A stretch of DNA of 15,940 bases from SIG588 sp045599305 (GCA_045599305.1 JAZRVU010000055.1:1-15940); one strand, 5' to 3'. Numbered from the stretch's first letter, positions 1 to 6,862 are shown. Program-made: numbers and translations. The notes: generated by a model from the letters alone, not told the origin.

Positions 1-166
1 GGACAAAACCGTTTACTACAGCGATTCCGTGCAGATGGTGGAGCGTCTGCAGGCGCTGGGCGGCAATGTGAAGTTCACCACCTGCGAGGGCTACGGCCAC
101 GACTGCTGGACAGACACCTATCACCGCGAGGACGTGTACGAGTGGCTGCTCGCGCAGCATAAATGA
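1..166 (+). CDS. Alpha/beta-hydrolase (esterase/peptidase-like), C-terminal fragment
   Basis: This is the 3' end of a gene that begins before the window; the open frame starts at base 2 and stops with TGA at 164-166. The roughly 54 visible residues include a GHDCW segment, which resembles the catalytic-histidine loop near the C-terminus of alpha/beta-hydrolases of the dienelactone hydrolase / prolyl oligopeptidase / predicted-peptidase type. It is followed by a short helix ending in EWLLAQ, a common ending in these families. The nucleophile and acid residues lie outside the window, so substrate and localisation cannot be judged. The stop codon overlaps a possible ATG of the next gene, and the two are probably co-transcribed. 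Assignment to the fold is fairly safe; assignment to a specific enzyme is not possible. Confidence 0.75.
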   Translation, partial: DKTVYYSDSVQMVERLQALGGNVKFTTCEGYGHDCWTDTYHREDVYEWLLAQHK

Positions 167-174
167 GGCGCGGC

Positions 175-375
175 ATGGAACGTATCGACCGGATCAACGA
201 ATTGGCGCGCAAGGCCCGCACGCCGGATGGACTCACCTCCGACGAGCAGGAGGAGCAGCGCCGCCTGCGGGCGGAATATGTGGCGGCTGTGCGGCAGAAT
301 CTGGAGGCACAGCTGCAGAATACCTTCATTGTGGAGCCGGACGGCACCAAACGTCCGCTGAATCGCAAAAAGTGA
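175..375 (+). CDS. DUF896 (UPF0291/YnzC-type) small protein
   Basis: A 66-residue, charged, largely helical protein. The order 'RINELARKA...GLTSDEQEEQRRLRAEYVAAVR' followed by a short tail with 'VEPDGTKR' matches the DUF896 family, whose Bacillus member is YnzC. That family is small, cytoplasmic and helical, with no established biochemical role. ATG 175 is chosen because GAGG at 165-168 lies 6 nt upstream. An in-frame ATG at 163 overlaps the previous stop but has no Shine-Dalgarno sequence. The stop codon at 373-375 is immediately followed by the next gene's ribosome-binding site, so the three first genes look like one transcript. Family identity is confident; function is unknown. Confidence 0.88.
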   Translation: MERIDRINELARKARTPDGLTSDEQEEQRRLRAEYVAAVRQNLEAQLQNTFIVEPDGTKRPLNRKK

Positions 376-383
376 GGCAAAGC

Positions 384-1169
384 ATGAGATCAAGAGTTTT
401 GGCCGCCGCGGCGGCCGTGCTGCTCGCCGTGGGGCTGTGGGGCTGTGTGCCCCGTATCGACCTGACAGAGGTCGTCCCGGGCGAGGAGACCACCTCCGCC
501 GCTACCGGCACTACCGCCCCTGCCGACAAGGGGGAGATGGCCGCCTACGCCTGGGAAATTTACAGTGAGGCTATCGGGATCGAGGAGGCTTTTGCCACCT
601 ACGATCTTTACTATGAGTCGACGCAGACCATGAGCACCGGCAAGTCTGTCGTGCGCGCACGCGTCGTGCGGGTCGGCGGCGACGGGGAAGAGGCCGAAAT
701 GCTGCTGCAGGTCTCCCGCGGCGGGGAGGATACCTCCGGTTATTATAAAAACGGCGTGGGGTATTTCGCCATCGAGGGGAAGAAATACTGGAAATTCACG
801 AACGAGAGCAACTTTTTGGCGGAATTCGGTTTTTCCGAGGACGACAGTCTGGCCGAGGAGGTATTTGCCGAGGCACTGGTGGCCGAAAACGAAGACGGCA
901 CCCGCACCGTTTCCTGCCCGATGCCGGAGCCGTATGCTTCGGAATATGCCGAAATGACCTTCGGCAGCGCGGGCAGCGAGCGGCAGGTGGATATCGGCGT
1001 GACGGTGAAAGCGGACGGTACGCCGGTCGAGTTCACCCGCCATGTCGCCGTGTTGCTCCCGCTTTACGGCACCGTGCGGCTGGAGAGCGTGAATCGCTAT
1101 GACAAGCTGGACGGGGATGTCGTGCTCACGCCGCCCGACGATCTCGACGAATATACCGCCGATTTGTGA
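384..1169 (+). CDS. Predicted lipoprotein of unknown function
   Basis: A 261-residue protein with a basic N-terminus, an Ala/Leu/Val-rich hydrophobic core (residues 5-18) and a lipobox-like LWGC ending at Cys21, as expected for signal peptidase II processing and membrane anchoring on the cell surface. Tryptophan at the -2 position is atypical for a lipobox. Residues about 30-50 form a Thr/Ser/Ala-rich linker. The remainder is acidic and predicted mostly beta (alternating charged and aromatic strands such as 'YYKNGVGYFAIEGKKYWKF'), loosely resembling LolA-like or DUF6612-like surface lipoproteins; that resemblance is only by eye. ATG 384 is preferred over the GTG at 372 because GAGG at 374-377 sits 6 nt before it. 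No catalytic motif was recognised. Confidence 0.8.
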   Translation: MRSRVLAAAAAVLLAVGLWGCVPRIDLTEVVPGEETTSAATGTTAPADKGEMAAYAWEIYSEAIGIEEAFATYDLYYESTQTMSTGKSVVRARVVRVGGDGEEAEMLLQVSRGGEDTSGYYKNGVGYFAIEGKKYWKFTNESNFLAEFGFSEDDSLAEEVFAEALVAENEDGTRTVSCPMPEPYASEYAEMTFGSAGSERQVDIGVTVKADGTPVEFTRHVAVLLPLYGTVRLESVNRYDKLDGDVVLTPPDDLDEYTADL

Positions 1170-1190
1170 GGCGTTTTCGGAAAACTTTTC

Positions 1191-1219
1191 TTGACAAACC
1201 GGCTGTGAGCGTATATAAT
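1191..1219 (+). promoter_or_regulatory. Consensus sigma-A promoter for the alaS T-box transcript
   Basis: TTGACA at 1191-1196 and TATAAT at 1214-1219 are separated by 17 bp, a perfect match to the housekeeping consensus. Transcription should start near 1226, just before the T-box leader. The strength fits a gene that is then throttled by attenuation. Confidence 0.93.
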
Positions 1220-1225
1220 GTAAAA

Positions 1226-1461
1226 AATATGAGTATCGGCGTTGAGGAAGTCCATTTGTTTTCGGCGCACAGAGAGGGCGGCCCGGGAAACCGGCTGAAA
1301 GGCCGCCTGCACTCCCGCAAAACGGAAAGCCGCTTCGGAGCCGTTGCCGCGAAAGCGGCACGTGTTGCCCCCGTTACCGGGCAAAAAAGCGGGAGCCGCG
1401 CTGCGGCTTCAATTTGGGTGGTACCACGGAGCCTCCGTCCCATTGCGGACGGGGGCTTTTT
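1226..1461 (+). promoter_or_regulatory. T-box riboswitch, alanine-specific, upstream of alaS
   Basis: The 330-bp gap between the lipoprotein and alaS is filled by a T-box leader that senses uncharged tRNA. The T-box core GGGTGGTACCACGG lies at 1416-1429. The antiterminator can form by pairing ACGGA (1426-1430) with TCCGT (1434-1438), exclusive with the terminator at 1431-1456. Upstream is stem I: CGGC (1237-1240) can pair with GCCG (1340-1343), GAGGAAG lies near the base of the 5' side, and an AGAGAG element with a distal hairpin follows. The likely specifier is GCC (Ala) at 1329-1331 in GAAAGCCGC, matching the downstream gene. Further hairpins are GCCGC-GAAA-GCGGC (1346-1359), TTGCCC/GGGCAA (1365-1370/1379-1384) and AGCCGC/GCGGCT (1394-1399/1403-1408). 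By known T-box mechanism, uncharged tRNA-Ala stabilises the antiterminator and raises alaS expression. The specifier position is inferred by layout, not by alignment. Confidence 0.95.
1431..1461 (+). terminator. Regulated intrinsic terminator of the T-box leader
   Basis: GCCTCCGTCC (1431-1440) pairs with GGACGGGGGC (1447-1456), ten base pairs including one G-U, around the loop CATTGC, followed by a T run at 1457-1461. Its 5' arm shares bases 1434-1438 with the antiterminator, the expected mutually exclusive arrangement. Confidence 0.93.
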
Positions 1462-1499
1462 CTGCATTTTTATCACAAATGAGAGGAAGTTGACACAAC

Positions 1500-4121
1500 A
1501 TGGAATGGACCGGTCTGAACGAACTGCGTGAAAAATATCTCACGTTCTTCGAGAGCAAGGGGCACCTGCGTCTGCCCAGTTTTTCGCTGGTGCCGCAGGG
1601 GGACAAATCGCTGCTGCTCATCAATGCGGGTATGGCGCCGATGAAGAAATACTTCACCGGTGAACTCACCCCGCCGCGTAAGCGGGTCACCACCTGCCAG
1701 AAGTGCATCCGCACCCCGGATATCGAGCGGGTGGGCAAAACGGCGCGCCACGGCACCTATTTTGAGATGCTGGGCAATTTCAGTTTCGGCGATTATTTCA
1801 AACACGAGGCCACCGCGTGGGCGTGGGAGTTCTGCACCAAGGTGCTGGAGCTGCCTGTCGACCGCCTGTGGGTCACCATTTTCCAGGATGATGACGAGGC
1901 CTTCGACATCTGGACGAAGGAGGTCGGGGTGAACGCCGCGCACATCGTCCGTCTGGGCAAGGAGGACAATTTCTGGGAGCACGGCTCCGGCCCCTGCGGC
2001 CCCTGCTCCGAGATCTATTTTGACCGCGGCGAAAAGTACAGCTGCGGCAAGCCCACCTGCGGCGTCGGCTGCGACTGCGACCGCTATGTCGAGTTCTGGA
2101 ACCTCGTCTTCACCCAGTTCGAGAACGACGGCAACAATAACTACACCCGTCTCAAAAATCCCAATATCGACACCGGTATGGGTCTGGAGCGTCTGGCCTG
2201 CATCATGCAGGGGGTGGAAAACCTCTTCGAGGTGGACACCGTGCAGAATATCATGAAGCACGTCAGCCGCATCGCCGGCGTGAACTACGGCGATGACGAG
2301 CGTACCGATGTGTCGCTGCGCGTCATCACCGACCACATCCGTTCCACCACCTTCATGATCGGTGACGGCGTCATGCCCTCCAACGAGGGACGCGGCTACG
2401 TTCTGCGCCGTCTGCTGCGCCGCGCGGCCCGCCACGGCCGTCTGCTCGGCATCCGCGAGCCGTTCCTGTATCAGGTGTGCGAGACGGTCATCCACGAAAA
2501 TGCCTCCGCTTACCCGGAACTGGGCGACAAAGCGGACTTCATCAAGAAGCTGATCCTCGTGGAAGAGGAATCCTTCGGCAAGACCATCGATGCGGGTCTT
2601 GCGCTGCTGGACGATATGCTCGCCGCCCTCAAGGGCGATCAGCTTTCCGGCGCGGATGCGTTCAAACTGTATGATACCTACGGCTTCCCGCTCGACCTCA
2701 CGCAGGACATCCTCGAAGAAAAGGGCCTCACCGTGGACGAGGACGAGTTTCACCGTCTGATGGCCGAGCAGCGCGCCCGTGCGCGTGCCGCCCGTAAGGA
2801 TGCCGGCGCCGATGCGTGGAAGAACAGCACCGATGCGCTCAAGGGCATCGAAGCCGGCCGCTTTGTCGGCTATGAGACGCTCGCCGCCTCGGCCAAGGTG
2901 ACCGCCATCGTCAAGGACGATCAGCGCGTGGACGAGATCGCCGACGGCGATGCCGCGCTGGTGGTGCTGGATGTGACCCCGTTCTATGGCGAAAGCGGCG
3001 GCCAGGTGGGCGATATCGGTCTCTTTGGCAACGAGGGCGTGACCTTCGAGGTGGAAAACACCGTAAAGGGCGCCGGCGGTCTGGTGCTGCATGTGGGCGA
3101 AGTGAAGCAGGGCACCCTGCGCGTGGGCGACACCGTCAATGCGCAGGTCGACGAAGCCACCCGCGCCGCCACCATGCGCAATCACACCGCGGCGCATCTG
3201 CTGCAGGCGGCGCTGCGTTCCCTGCTGGGCACCCATGTCGAGCAGGCGGGACAGTTGGTCACGCCGGAACGTATGCGTTTCGACTTCACCCATTTCTCCG
3301 CCCTCACGGCGGAGCAGCTCGCTGCCGTGGAAGCGCAGGTCAACGAATGGATCCTGCGCGGCGTGGCGGCGGATATCCGCGAAATGCCCATCGACGAAGC
3401 TCGCAAACTGGGCGCCATGGCGCTGTTCGGCGAAAAGTACGGCGACATCGTGCGCGTGGTGCGGTTCGAGGGCGTGTCCACCGAACTGTGCGGCGGTACC
3501 CATGCCGATAACACCGCGAAGATCGGTCTGTTCCACATCGTGTCCGAAAGCTCCGTGGCGGCCGGTGTGCGCCGTATCGAAGCGGTGACCGGCCTCAACC
3601 TGCTGGCCGAACTCAAGCGTGAGCACGCGCTGCTGGCGCAGGCGGCCGACACCATGAAGGCGGCCGGCACCGAAGATGTGGTGCGTCGTGCGGCACAGCT
3701 GGCCGGCGAGGTCAAGGATCTCAAGAAAGAACTGGCCGACCTCAAGTCCAAGGCCGCGGCCGATCAGGCGGGCAATGTGTTTGCCGATGCCGTGGAGGTC
3801 AAGGGCGTGAAACTCGCCACCGCGCACTATCCCGATATGGAATCGGGCGATCTGCGCACCCTGTGTGACAGTCTGAAGAGTGCGGCCGATAAGGAAAAGG
3901 GCGTGCTGCTCATCGCGGGCAACACGGCGTTCGTCTGCTACTGCTCGCCCGATGCCGTGAAGGCCGGCGCCAACGCCGGTGCGCTCATCAAGGCCACCTG
4001 CACCTTCTGCGGCGGCAAGGGCGGCGGCCGTCCGGACAGCGCCATGGGCGGCGGCAAGGATGCCGAAAAGGTGCCCGAAGCGCTCGCCGCGGCCGCAGCC
4101 ACCCTGTCCGATATGCTGTGA
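1500..4121 (+). CDS. alaS: Alanine--tRNA ligase
   Basis: Charges tRNA-Ala with alanine in the cytoplasm and hydrolyses mis-charged Ser/Gly-tRNA-Ala. The 873 residues match the usual full length. The class II catalytic domain begins with 'FFESKGHLRLPSFSLVP' and 'NAGMAPMKKYF'; motif 2 is around R83 (RHGTYFEMLGNFSFGDYF). A Cys-rich insertion 'CGKPTCGVGCDCD' precedes 'VEFWNLVF', as in many clostridial AlaRS. The editing domain has the zinc-binding pairs H562/H566 (HTAAH) and C664/H668 (CGGTH). The C-terminal C-Ala/DHHA1 part has the Gly-rich 'GGKGGGRPDSAMGGGKD' near residue 838. The Shine-Dalgarno AGAGG (1482-1486) is unusually far (about 13 nt) from the ATG, but the N-terminus aligns with the family and no better start exists. 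Expression is controlled by the upstream T-box. Confidence 0.99.
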   Translation: MEWTGLNELREKYLTFFESKGHLRLPSFSLVPQGDKSLLLINAGMAPMKKYFTGELTPPRKRVTTCQKCIRTPDIERVGKTARHGTYFEMLGNFSFGDYFKHEATAWAWEFCTKVLELPVDRLWVTIFQDDDEAFDIWTKEVGVNAAHIVRLGKEDNFWEHGSGPCGPCSEIYFDRGEKYSCGKPTCGVGCDCDRYVEFWNLVFTQFENDGNNNYTRLKNPNIDTGMGLERLACIMQGVENLFEVDTVQNIMKHVSRIAGVNYGDDERTDVSLRVITDHIRSTTFMIGDGVMPSNEGRGYVLRRLLRRAARHGRLLGIREPFLYQVCETVIHENASAYPELGDKADFIKKLILVEEESFGKTIDAGLALLDDMLAALKGDQLSGADAFKLYDTYGFPLDLTQDILEEKGLTVDEDEFHRLMAEQRARARAARKDAGADAWKNSTDALKGIEAGRFVGYETLAASAKVTAIVKDDQRVDEIADGDAALVVLDVTPFYGESGGQVGDIGLFGNEGVTFEVENTVKGAGGLVLHVGEVKQGTLRVGDTVNAQVDEATRAATMRNHTAAHLLQAALRSLLGTHVEQAGQLVTPERMRFDFTHFSALTAEQLAAVEAQVNEWILRGVAADIREMPIDEARKLGAMALFGEKYGDIVRVVRFEGVSTELCGGTHADNTAKIGLFHIVSESSVAAGVRRIEAVTGLNLLAELKREHALLAQAADTMKAAGTEDVVRRAAQLAGEVKDLKKELADLKSKAAADQAGNVFADAVEVKGVKLATAHYPDMESGDLRTLCDSLKSAADKEKGVLLIAGNTAFVCYCSPDAVKAGANAGALIKATCTFCGGKGGGRPDSAMGGGKDAEKVPEALAAAAATLSDML

Positions 4122-4133
4122 GGAGGAAACATC

Positions 4134-4466
4134 ATGGATTGCCTGTTTTGCAAAATCGCCGCGGGGGAGATCCCCAGCCGCAAGGTCTATGAGGACGAGC
4201 AGATCCTGGCATTTTACGATATCGAGCCCAAGGCGCCCGTGCACGTGCTGGTCATCCCGAAGATGCACCTCGACGGCGCCGCGCAGGTGACGGCGGAAAA
4301 TTCCGCGGTGGTCGCCCACATCTTTGAAAAGATCCCCGCGATCGCGCAGTCGCTGGGCATCACCGATTACCGTGTCGTCACCAATAACGGCGCCGAAGCG
4401 GGGCAGTCGGTGAAGCATCTGCATTTCCACATTCTCGGCGGCCGCATCCTCGGCGAAATGGGCTGA
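4134..4466 (+). CDS. HIT family nucleotide hydrolase/transferase (HINT-like)
   Basis: A 110-residue cytoplasmic protein with the full histidine-triad signature: H95-L-H97-F-H99 in 'SVKHLHFHILGG'. H97 is the expected nucleophile. The N-terminus 'CLFCKIAAGEIPSRKVYED' is typical of HINT/PKCI-like bacterial HIT proteins, which hydrolyse nucleoside phosphoramidates such as aminoacyl-adenylates; C4 and C7 may bind zinc. A strong AGGAGG (4121-4126) lies 7 nt before the ATG and begins at the last base of the alaS stop codon, so it is very likely co-transcribed with alaS. Adjacency to a tRNA synthetase is suggestive, because HINT enzymes can act on aminoacyl-AMP leaked from synthetases; that link is inference. 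Confidence 0.95.
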   Translation: MDCLFCKIAAGEIPSRKVYEDEQILAFYDIEPKAPVHVLVIPKMHLDGAAQVTAENSAVVAHIFEKIPAIAQSLGITDYRVVTNNGAEAGQSVKHLHFHILGGRILGEMG

Positions 4467-4493
4467 CCATCATCGGAAAAAGGAGCGAGTCCC

Positions 4494-5384
4494 ATGCATT
4501 ACATCGTGGCGGATCTGGAATGGAACGGCGCGTTTTCCAAGAAAGCACACGGGTATTTCAATGAGATCATCGAGATCGGTTCGGTCATGCTGAATGAGCA
4601 AATGGAGGAGATCGGCGTGTTCCACGCGGTCATCCGTCCGGTCGTCAGCCGCAAGCTGAGCGATATCGTCAGCGACCTGACCAATATCACCCCCGAGGAA
4701 CTGGAGGAGGGAACGTCTTTTCCCGCCGCCGCCTCGGCGTGGCGCAAATGGGCGGGGAAGGAGCCGGCCACGCTGCTCACATGGAGTACCACCGATCTGT
4801 CGGTCCTTTTGGAAAACTACCGCTATTTTCTTCACACCGACCGCATCCCGTTCATGACGCAGTATGCCGATCTGCAGGCCTATGTGCAAAAGCACAATGA
4901 GTTGGGCGGCCCCGGCAAACAGATCGGGCTGTCCCGCGCTTGTGAGGAACTGGGCATTTCGGACGAGGGACTGGAGCAGCACCGTGCGTTGGACGACAGC
5001 CGAATGACCGCCGCCATCGCGCAGAAGACCTTCGAGCCGGCGGCGTTTGCGCCTTTCGTCCGTGCGGCGGACGATGCGTTTTATGACCGGCTGAATTTCA
5101 AGCCCTACTATATCCGCGATATCGAAAGCCCGCTGATCGAGCGGCACCACCTGCGGTTTCGCTGTCCCGCCTGCGGGCGGGCACTGCGCCGCCGGGGGGA
5201 GTGGCGCTCCTATAATCAGGCGTTCTGGGCGGATATGGTCTGCCGTTCCTGCGATAAAGAGTACGTCGCCCGCGCGCAGTTCCGCAAAAAGTACGATACC
5301 GTGGAAGTCAAGCGCAAGTTATCGGAGAAATTACCGGCCCAGCCGGAAAATTTAAATCAAAAAGGAGAGATTACCCATGAGTAA
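4494..5384 (+). CDS. DEDDh 3'-5' exonuclease with C-terminal zinc ribbon
   Basis: A 296-residue protein. The exonuclease fold is shown by D7-L-E9 (DLEWN, Exo I), a central aspartate D101 in 'TWSTTDLSVLLENY' (Exo II) and H163-x4-D168 (HRALDDS, Exo III), which together form the DEDDh active site of the RNase T / DNA polymerase III epsilon superfamily. It resembles the KapD-like branch (COG5018). Residues about 220-270 form a zinc ribbon with C224-x2-C227 and C250-x2-C253, rich in basic and aromatic residues and possibly nucleic-acid-binding. The natural substrate (RNA or DNA) cannot be told from sequence. AGGAG (4481-4485) lies 8 nt before the ATG. The 3' end overlaps mscL by 8 nt, and the mscL Shine-Dalgarno lies inside this gene. 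Confidence 0.9.
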   Translation: MHYIVADLEWNGAFSKKAHGYFNEIIEIGSVMLNEQMEEIGVFHAVIRPVVSRKLSDIVSDLTNITPEELEEGTSFPAAASAWRKWAGKEPATLLTWSTTDLSVLLENYRYFLHTDRIPFMTQYADLQAYVQKHNELGGPGKQIGLSRACEELGISDEGLEQHRALDDSRMTAAIAQKTFEPAAFAPFVRAADDAFYDRLNFKPYYIRDIESPLIERHHLRFRCPACGRALRRRGEWRSYNQAFWADMVCRSCDKEYVARAQFRKKYDTVEVKRKLSEKLPAQPENLNQKGEITHE

Positions 5385-5871
5385 GTCCAAAGGTTTCCTG
5401 AAAGAGTTCAAAGAGTTCGCACTGCGCGGCAACGTGATGGATCTGGCAGTCGGTGTCATCATCGGCGGCGCGTTCCAGTCCATCGTCACCTCGGTCATCA
5501 ATGACCTCATCATGCCGTGGATCGGCCTGATTACCGGTGGTGTCAACTTCGCGGATCAGTTCGTCATCCTGAAGCTGCCCGAGGGCGTGGACAAAGCGCA
5601 GGTCACTTCGGCTGCCGTCGCTGCCGAACTGGGCGTGACCACCTTCAACTACGGTGCGTTCATCACCGCCGTCATCAACTTTGTCATTCTGGCTTTCGTC
5701 ATCTTCCTGATGGTGCGCGCGATCAACAGCCTCAAGAACCACAAGAAGGTCGAGGAAGAGCCGGCGGCTCCCACCACCAAGATCTGCCCCTATTGCAAGA
5801 GCGAGATCGATATCGAGGCCACCCGCTGCCCGCACTGCACCTCCGAACAGCCTGAGGAAGCCGCGGAATAA
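5377..5871 (+). CDS. mscL: Large-conductance mechanosensitive channel with zinc-ribbon tail
   Basis: Forms the pentameric membrane channel that opens under extreme turgor to release solutes. The N-terminus 'KEFALRGNVMDLAVGVIIGGAF' and TM1 (about residues 15-45) are canonical, and TM2 spans about 88-115 (ITAVINFVILAFVIFLMVRAIN). After TM2, an acidic linker 'KKVEEEPAAP' leads to C137-x2-C140 and C151-x2-C154, a short zinc ribbon, in place of the leucine-rich helical bundle found at the C-terminus of E. coli MscL. Total length of 164 is longer than the usual 130-150. Similar tails occur in other clostridial MscL proteins as far as I recall. AAGGAGAG (5362-5369) lies about 8 nt before the ATG, and the start overlaps the exonuclease gene, suggesting coupled translation. 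Confidence 0.97.
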   Translation: MSKSKGFLKEFKEFALRGNVMDLAVGVIIGGAFQSIVTSVINDLIMPWIGLITGGVNFADQFVILKLPEGVDKAQVTSAAVAAELGVTTFNYGAFITAVINFVILAFVIFLMVRAINSLKNHKKVEEEPAAPTTKICPYCKSEIDIEATRCPHCTSEQPEEAAE

Positions 5872-5883
5872 GGAGCAGGCCGC

Positions 5884-6687
5884 ATGAAACTGTCGGTTTT
5901 TTACGATCACATCCGCCGCGCCGCCGCGGAGAAGGGCTTTTCCATCGAGGAGATGCTCACCCATGTGCGTGACCTGGGGATCACCGGGATCGACATTGAT
6001 TTCGATACGCTGCTGCGGGAGGAAAACTGGCTGCCCGAGGCATTGCATCACGCCGGTATGACCGTGGCGCTCATCTGCAACGGCTATGATTTCGCCACCC
6101 GTCCCGTGCGGGAGGAGGACTACGAGATCTATCGCCTCGCCAAACGCTGCGGCTGCGCGGCCGTCATGCCCATTCCGGGACTTTTCGACCCGAATGCTCC
6201 GCGTGAGCCGCAGCGGGAAAGCGTGCTGGCCGATATGCGCGCCATGGCCGATTACGGCCGCACGCTGGGGATCGCCACGGTGATGGAGGATTTCGACAAT
6301 CCGCTGTCGCCCTGCTTTGATCTGGCCGGTCTGCAGCGCCTGTTCGATGCCGTGCCCGCGATCGGCTGCAATTTCGACACCGGCAATTTCCTGCCTGCAG
6401 GCGAGGATCTGCTGACCTGCTTTGCCGCGCTGCGCGGCCGTGTGGCACACGTCCACCTGAAGGATCGCCGCCTGACCGCCGAAAACGGCGAGCCGGCCGG
6501 CCCTGCCATGCCGGACGGCCGTCGGCTGTACCCCTCCGTGGTGGGGGACGGTGTGCTGGATATCGCCGCAGTGGTGCGGGGACTGAAAGCGGACGGGTAT
6601 GACGGCTTTGCCGCCATCGAGATCTTCGGCGTCGCCTCGCTGTTCGACGGCATCGGCCGTTCGGTGGCGTTTCTGAACACGTTGTGA
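5884..6687 (+). CDS. TIM-barrel sugar-phosphate isomerase/epimerase-like protein
   Basis: A 267-residue protein of the AP endonuclease 2 / xylose isomerase-like TIM-barrel family. It starts with 'KLSVFYDHI', followed by 'GITGIDIDFDTLL' in the second strand region. The four expected metal ligands are in place: E135 (VMEDFDNP), D165 (NFDTGNF), H191 (AHVHLKD) and E246 (AIEIFG). These families isomerise or epimerise sugars, keto-acids or inositols with a divalent metal. The exact substrate cannot be deduced and no sugar-catabolic neighbour helps. AGGAG (5871-5875) starts at the last base of the mscL stop codon, 8 nt before the ATG, so it belongs to the same transcript. No signal peptide is seen; cytoplasmic. 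Confidence 0.88.
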   Translation: MKLSVFYDHIRRAAAEKGFSIEEMLTHVRDLGITGIDIDFDTLLREENWLPEALHHAGMTVALICNGYDFATRPVREEDYEIYRLAKRCGCAAVMPIPGLFDPNAPREPQRESVLADMRAMADYGRTLGIATVMEDFDNPLSPCFDLAGLQRLFDAVPAIGCNFDTGNFLPAGEDLLTCFAALRGRVAHVHLKDRRLTAENGEPAGPAMPDGRRLYPSVVGDGVLDIAAVVRGLKADGYDGFAAIEIFGVASLFDGIGRSVAFLNTL

Positions 6688-6691
6688 GCGA

Positions 6692-6746
6692 TTTTTTGAA
6701 AAATTTCAAAAAAACTCTTGCATTTTCAAAACAGTTGTGGTATTAT
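6692..6746 (+). promoter_or_regulatory. Promoter for rplS with an A/T-rich upstream element
   Basis: TTGCAT (6718-6723) and TATTAT (6741-6746) are separated by 17 bp, each one base off consensus. Directly upstream, 6692-6714 is almost pure A/T tracts (TTTTTTGAAA then TTTCAAAAAA), placed where an UP element would bind the RNA polymerase alpha subunit. That fits a highly expressed ribosomal protein gene. Expected transcription start is near 6753. Confidence 0.85.
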
Positions 6747-6752
6747 CAATAG

Positions 6753-6862
6753 GCTATGGTCGGCCATTATGGCCGTTCCGTGCTTGATGCAAAGCATCAA
6801 GACGACGGTCCTCTGCGCATTCAGTTGGGCAAGAACGTCGGAAAAGTTGGGAGGATTTTAAA
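6753..6862 (+). promoter_or_regulatory. Structured 5' leader of rplS, probable L19 autoregulatory element
   Basis: The 110-nt untranslated leader folds well. CGGCCA (6761-6766) pairs with TGGCCG (6770-6775). CTTGATGC (6783-6790) pairs perfectly with GCATCAAG (6794-6801) around AAA, and CCGT (6778-6781) with ACGG (6805-6808) extends that helix. The following stretch (CTCTGCGCAT ... GGCAAGAACGTCGG) is conserved-looking and lies just before the Shine-Dalgarno. Firmicutes rplS genes are known to carry an L19-responsive leader (Rfam L19_leader); identity here is inferred from position and structure, not from a covariance-model match. Confidence 0.6.

Noticed and set aside
401..416. A perfect 16-bp GC palindrome at the start of the lipoprotein gene
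   Set aside because: It encodes consecutive Ala codons of the signal peptide; such palindromes arise readily from GCC/GCG runs.
1173..1189. Small hairpin GTTTT-CGG-AAAAC followed by four Ts after the lipoprotein gene
   Set aside because: Only five mostly A-T pairs; too weak to call a terminator, though it is located where one would be expected.
1166..1531. A 121-codon + strand open frame across the alaS leader
   Set aside because: It covers the promoter, T-box structures and terminator and runs into alaS in another frame; the RNA element explains the region.
1473..4430. A 985-codon open frame on the minus strand opposite alaS and the HIT gene
   Set aside because: High-GC codon bias in alaS leaves the opposite frame free of stops. 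The translation is His/Gly/Asp/Ala-rich with no recognisable domain, while the + strand encodes an unmistakable AlaRS.
6692..6713. A/T palindrome TTTTTTGAAA-AA-TTTCAAAAAA as a terminator for the isomerase gene
   Set aside because: Almost no G-C pairs and a two-base loop. Its position just above the rplS -35 box is better explained as an UP-like element.
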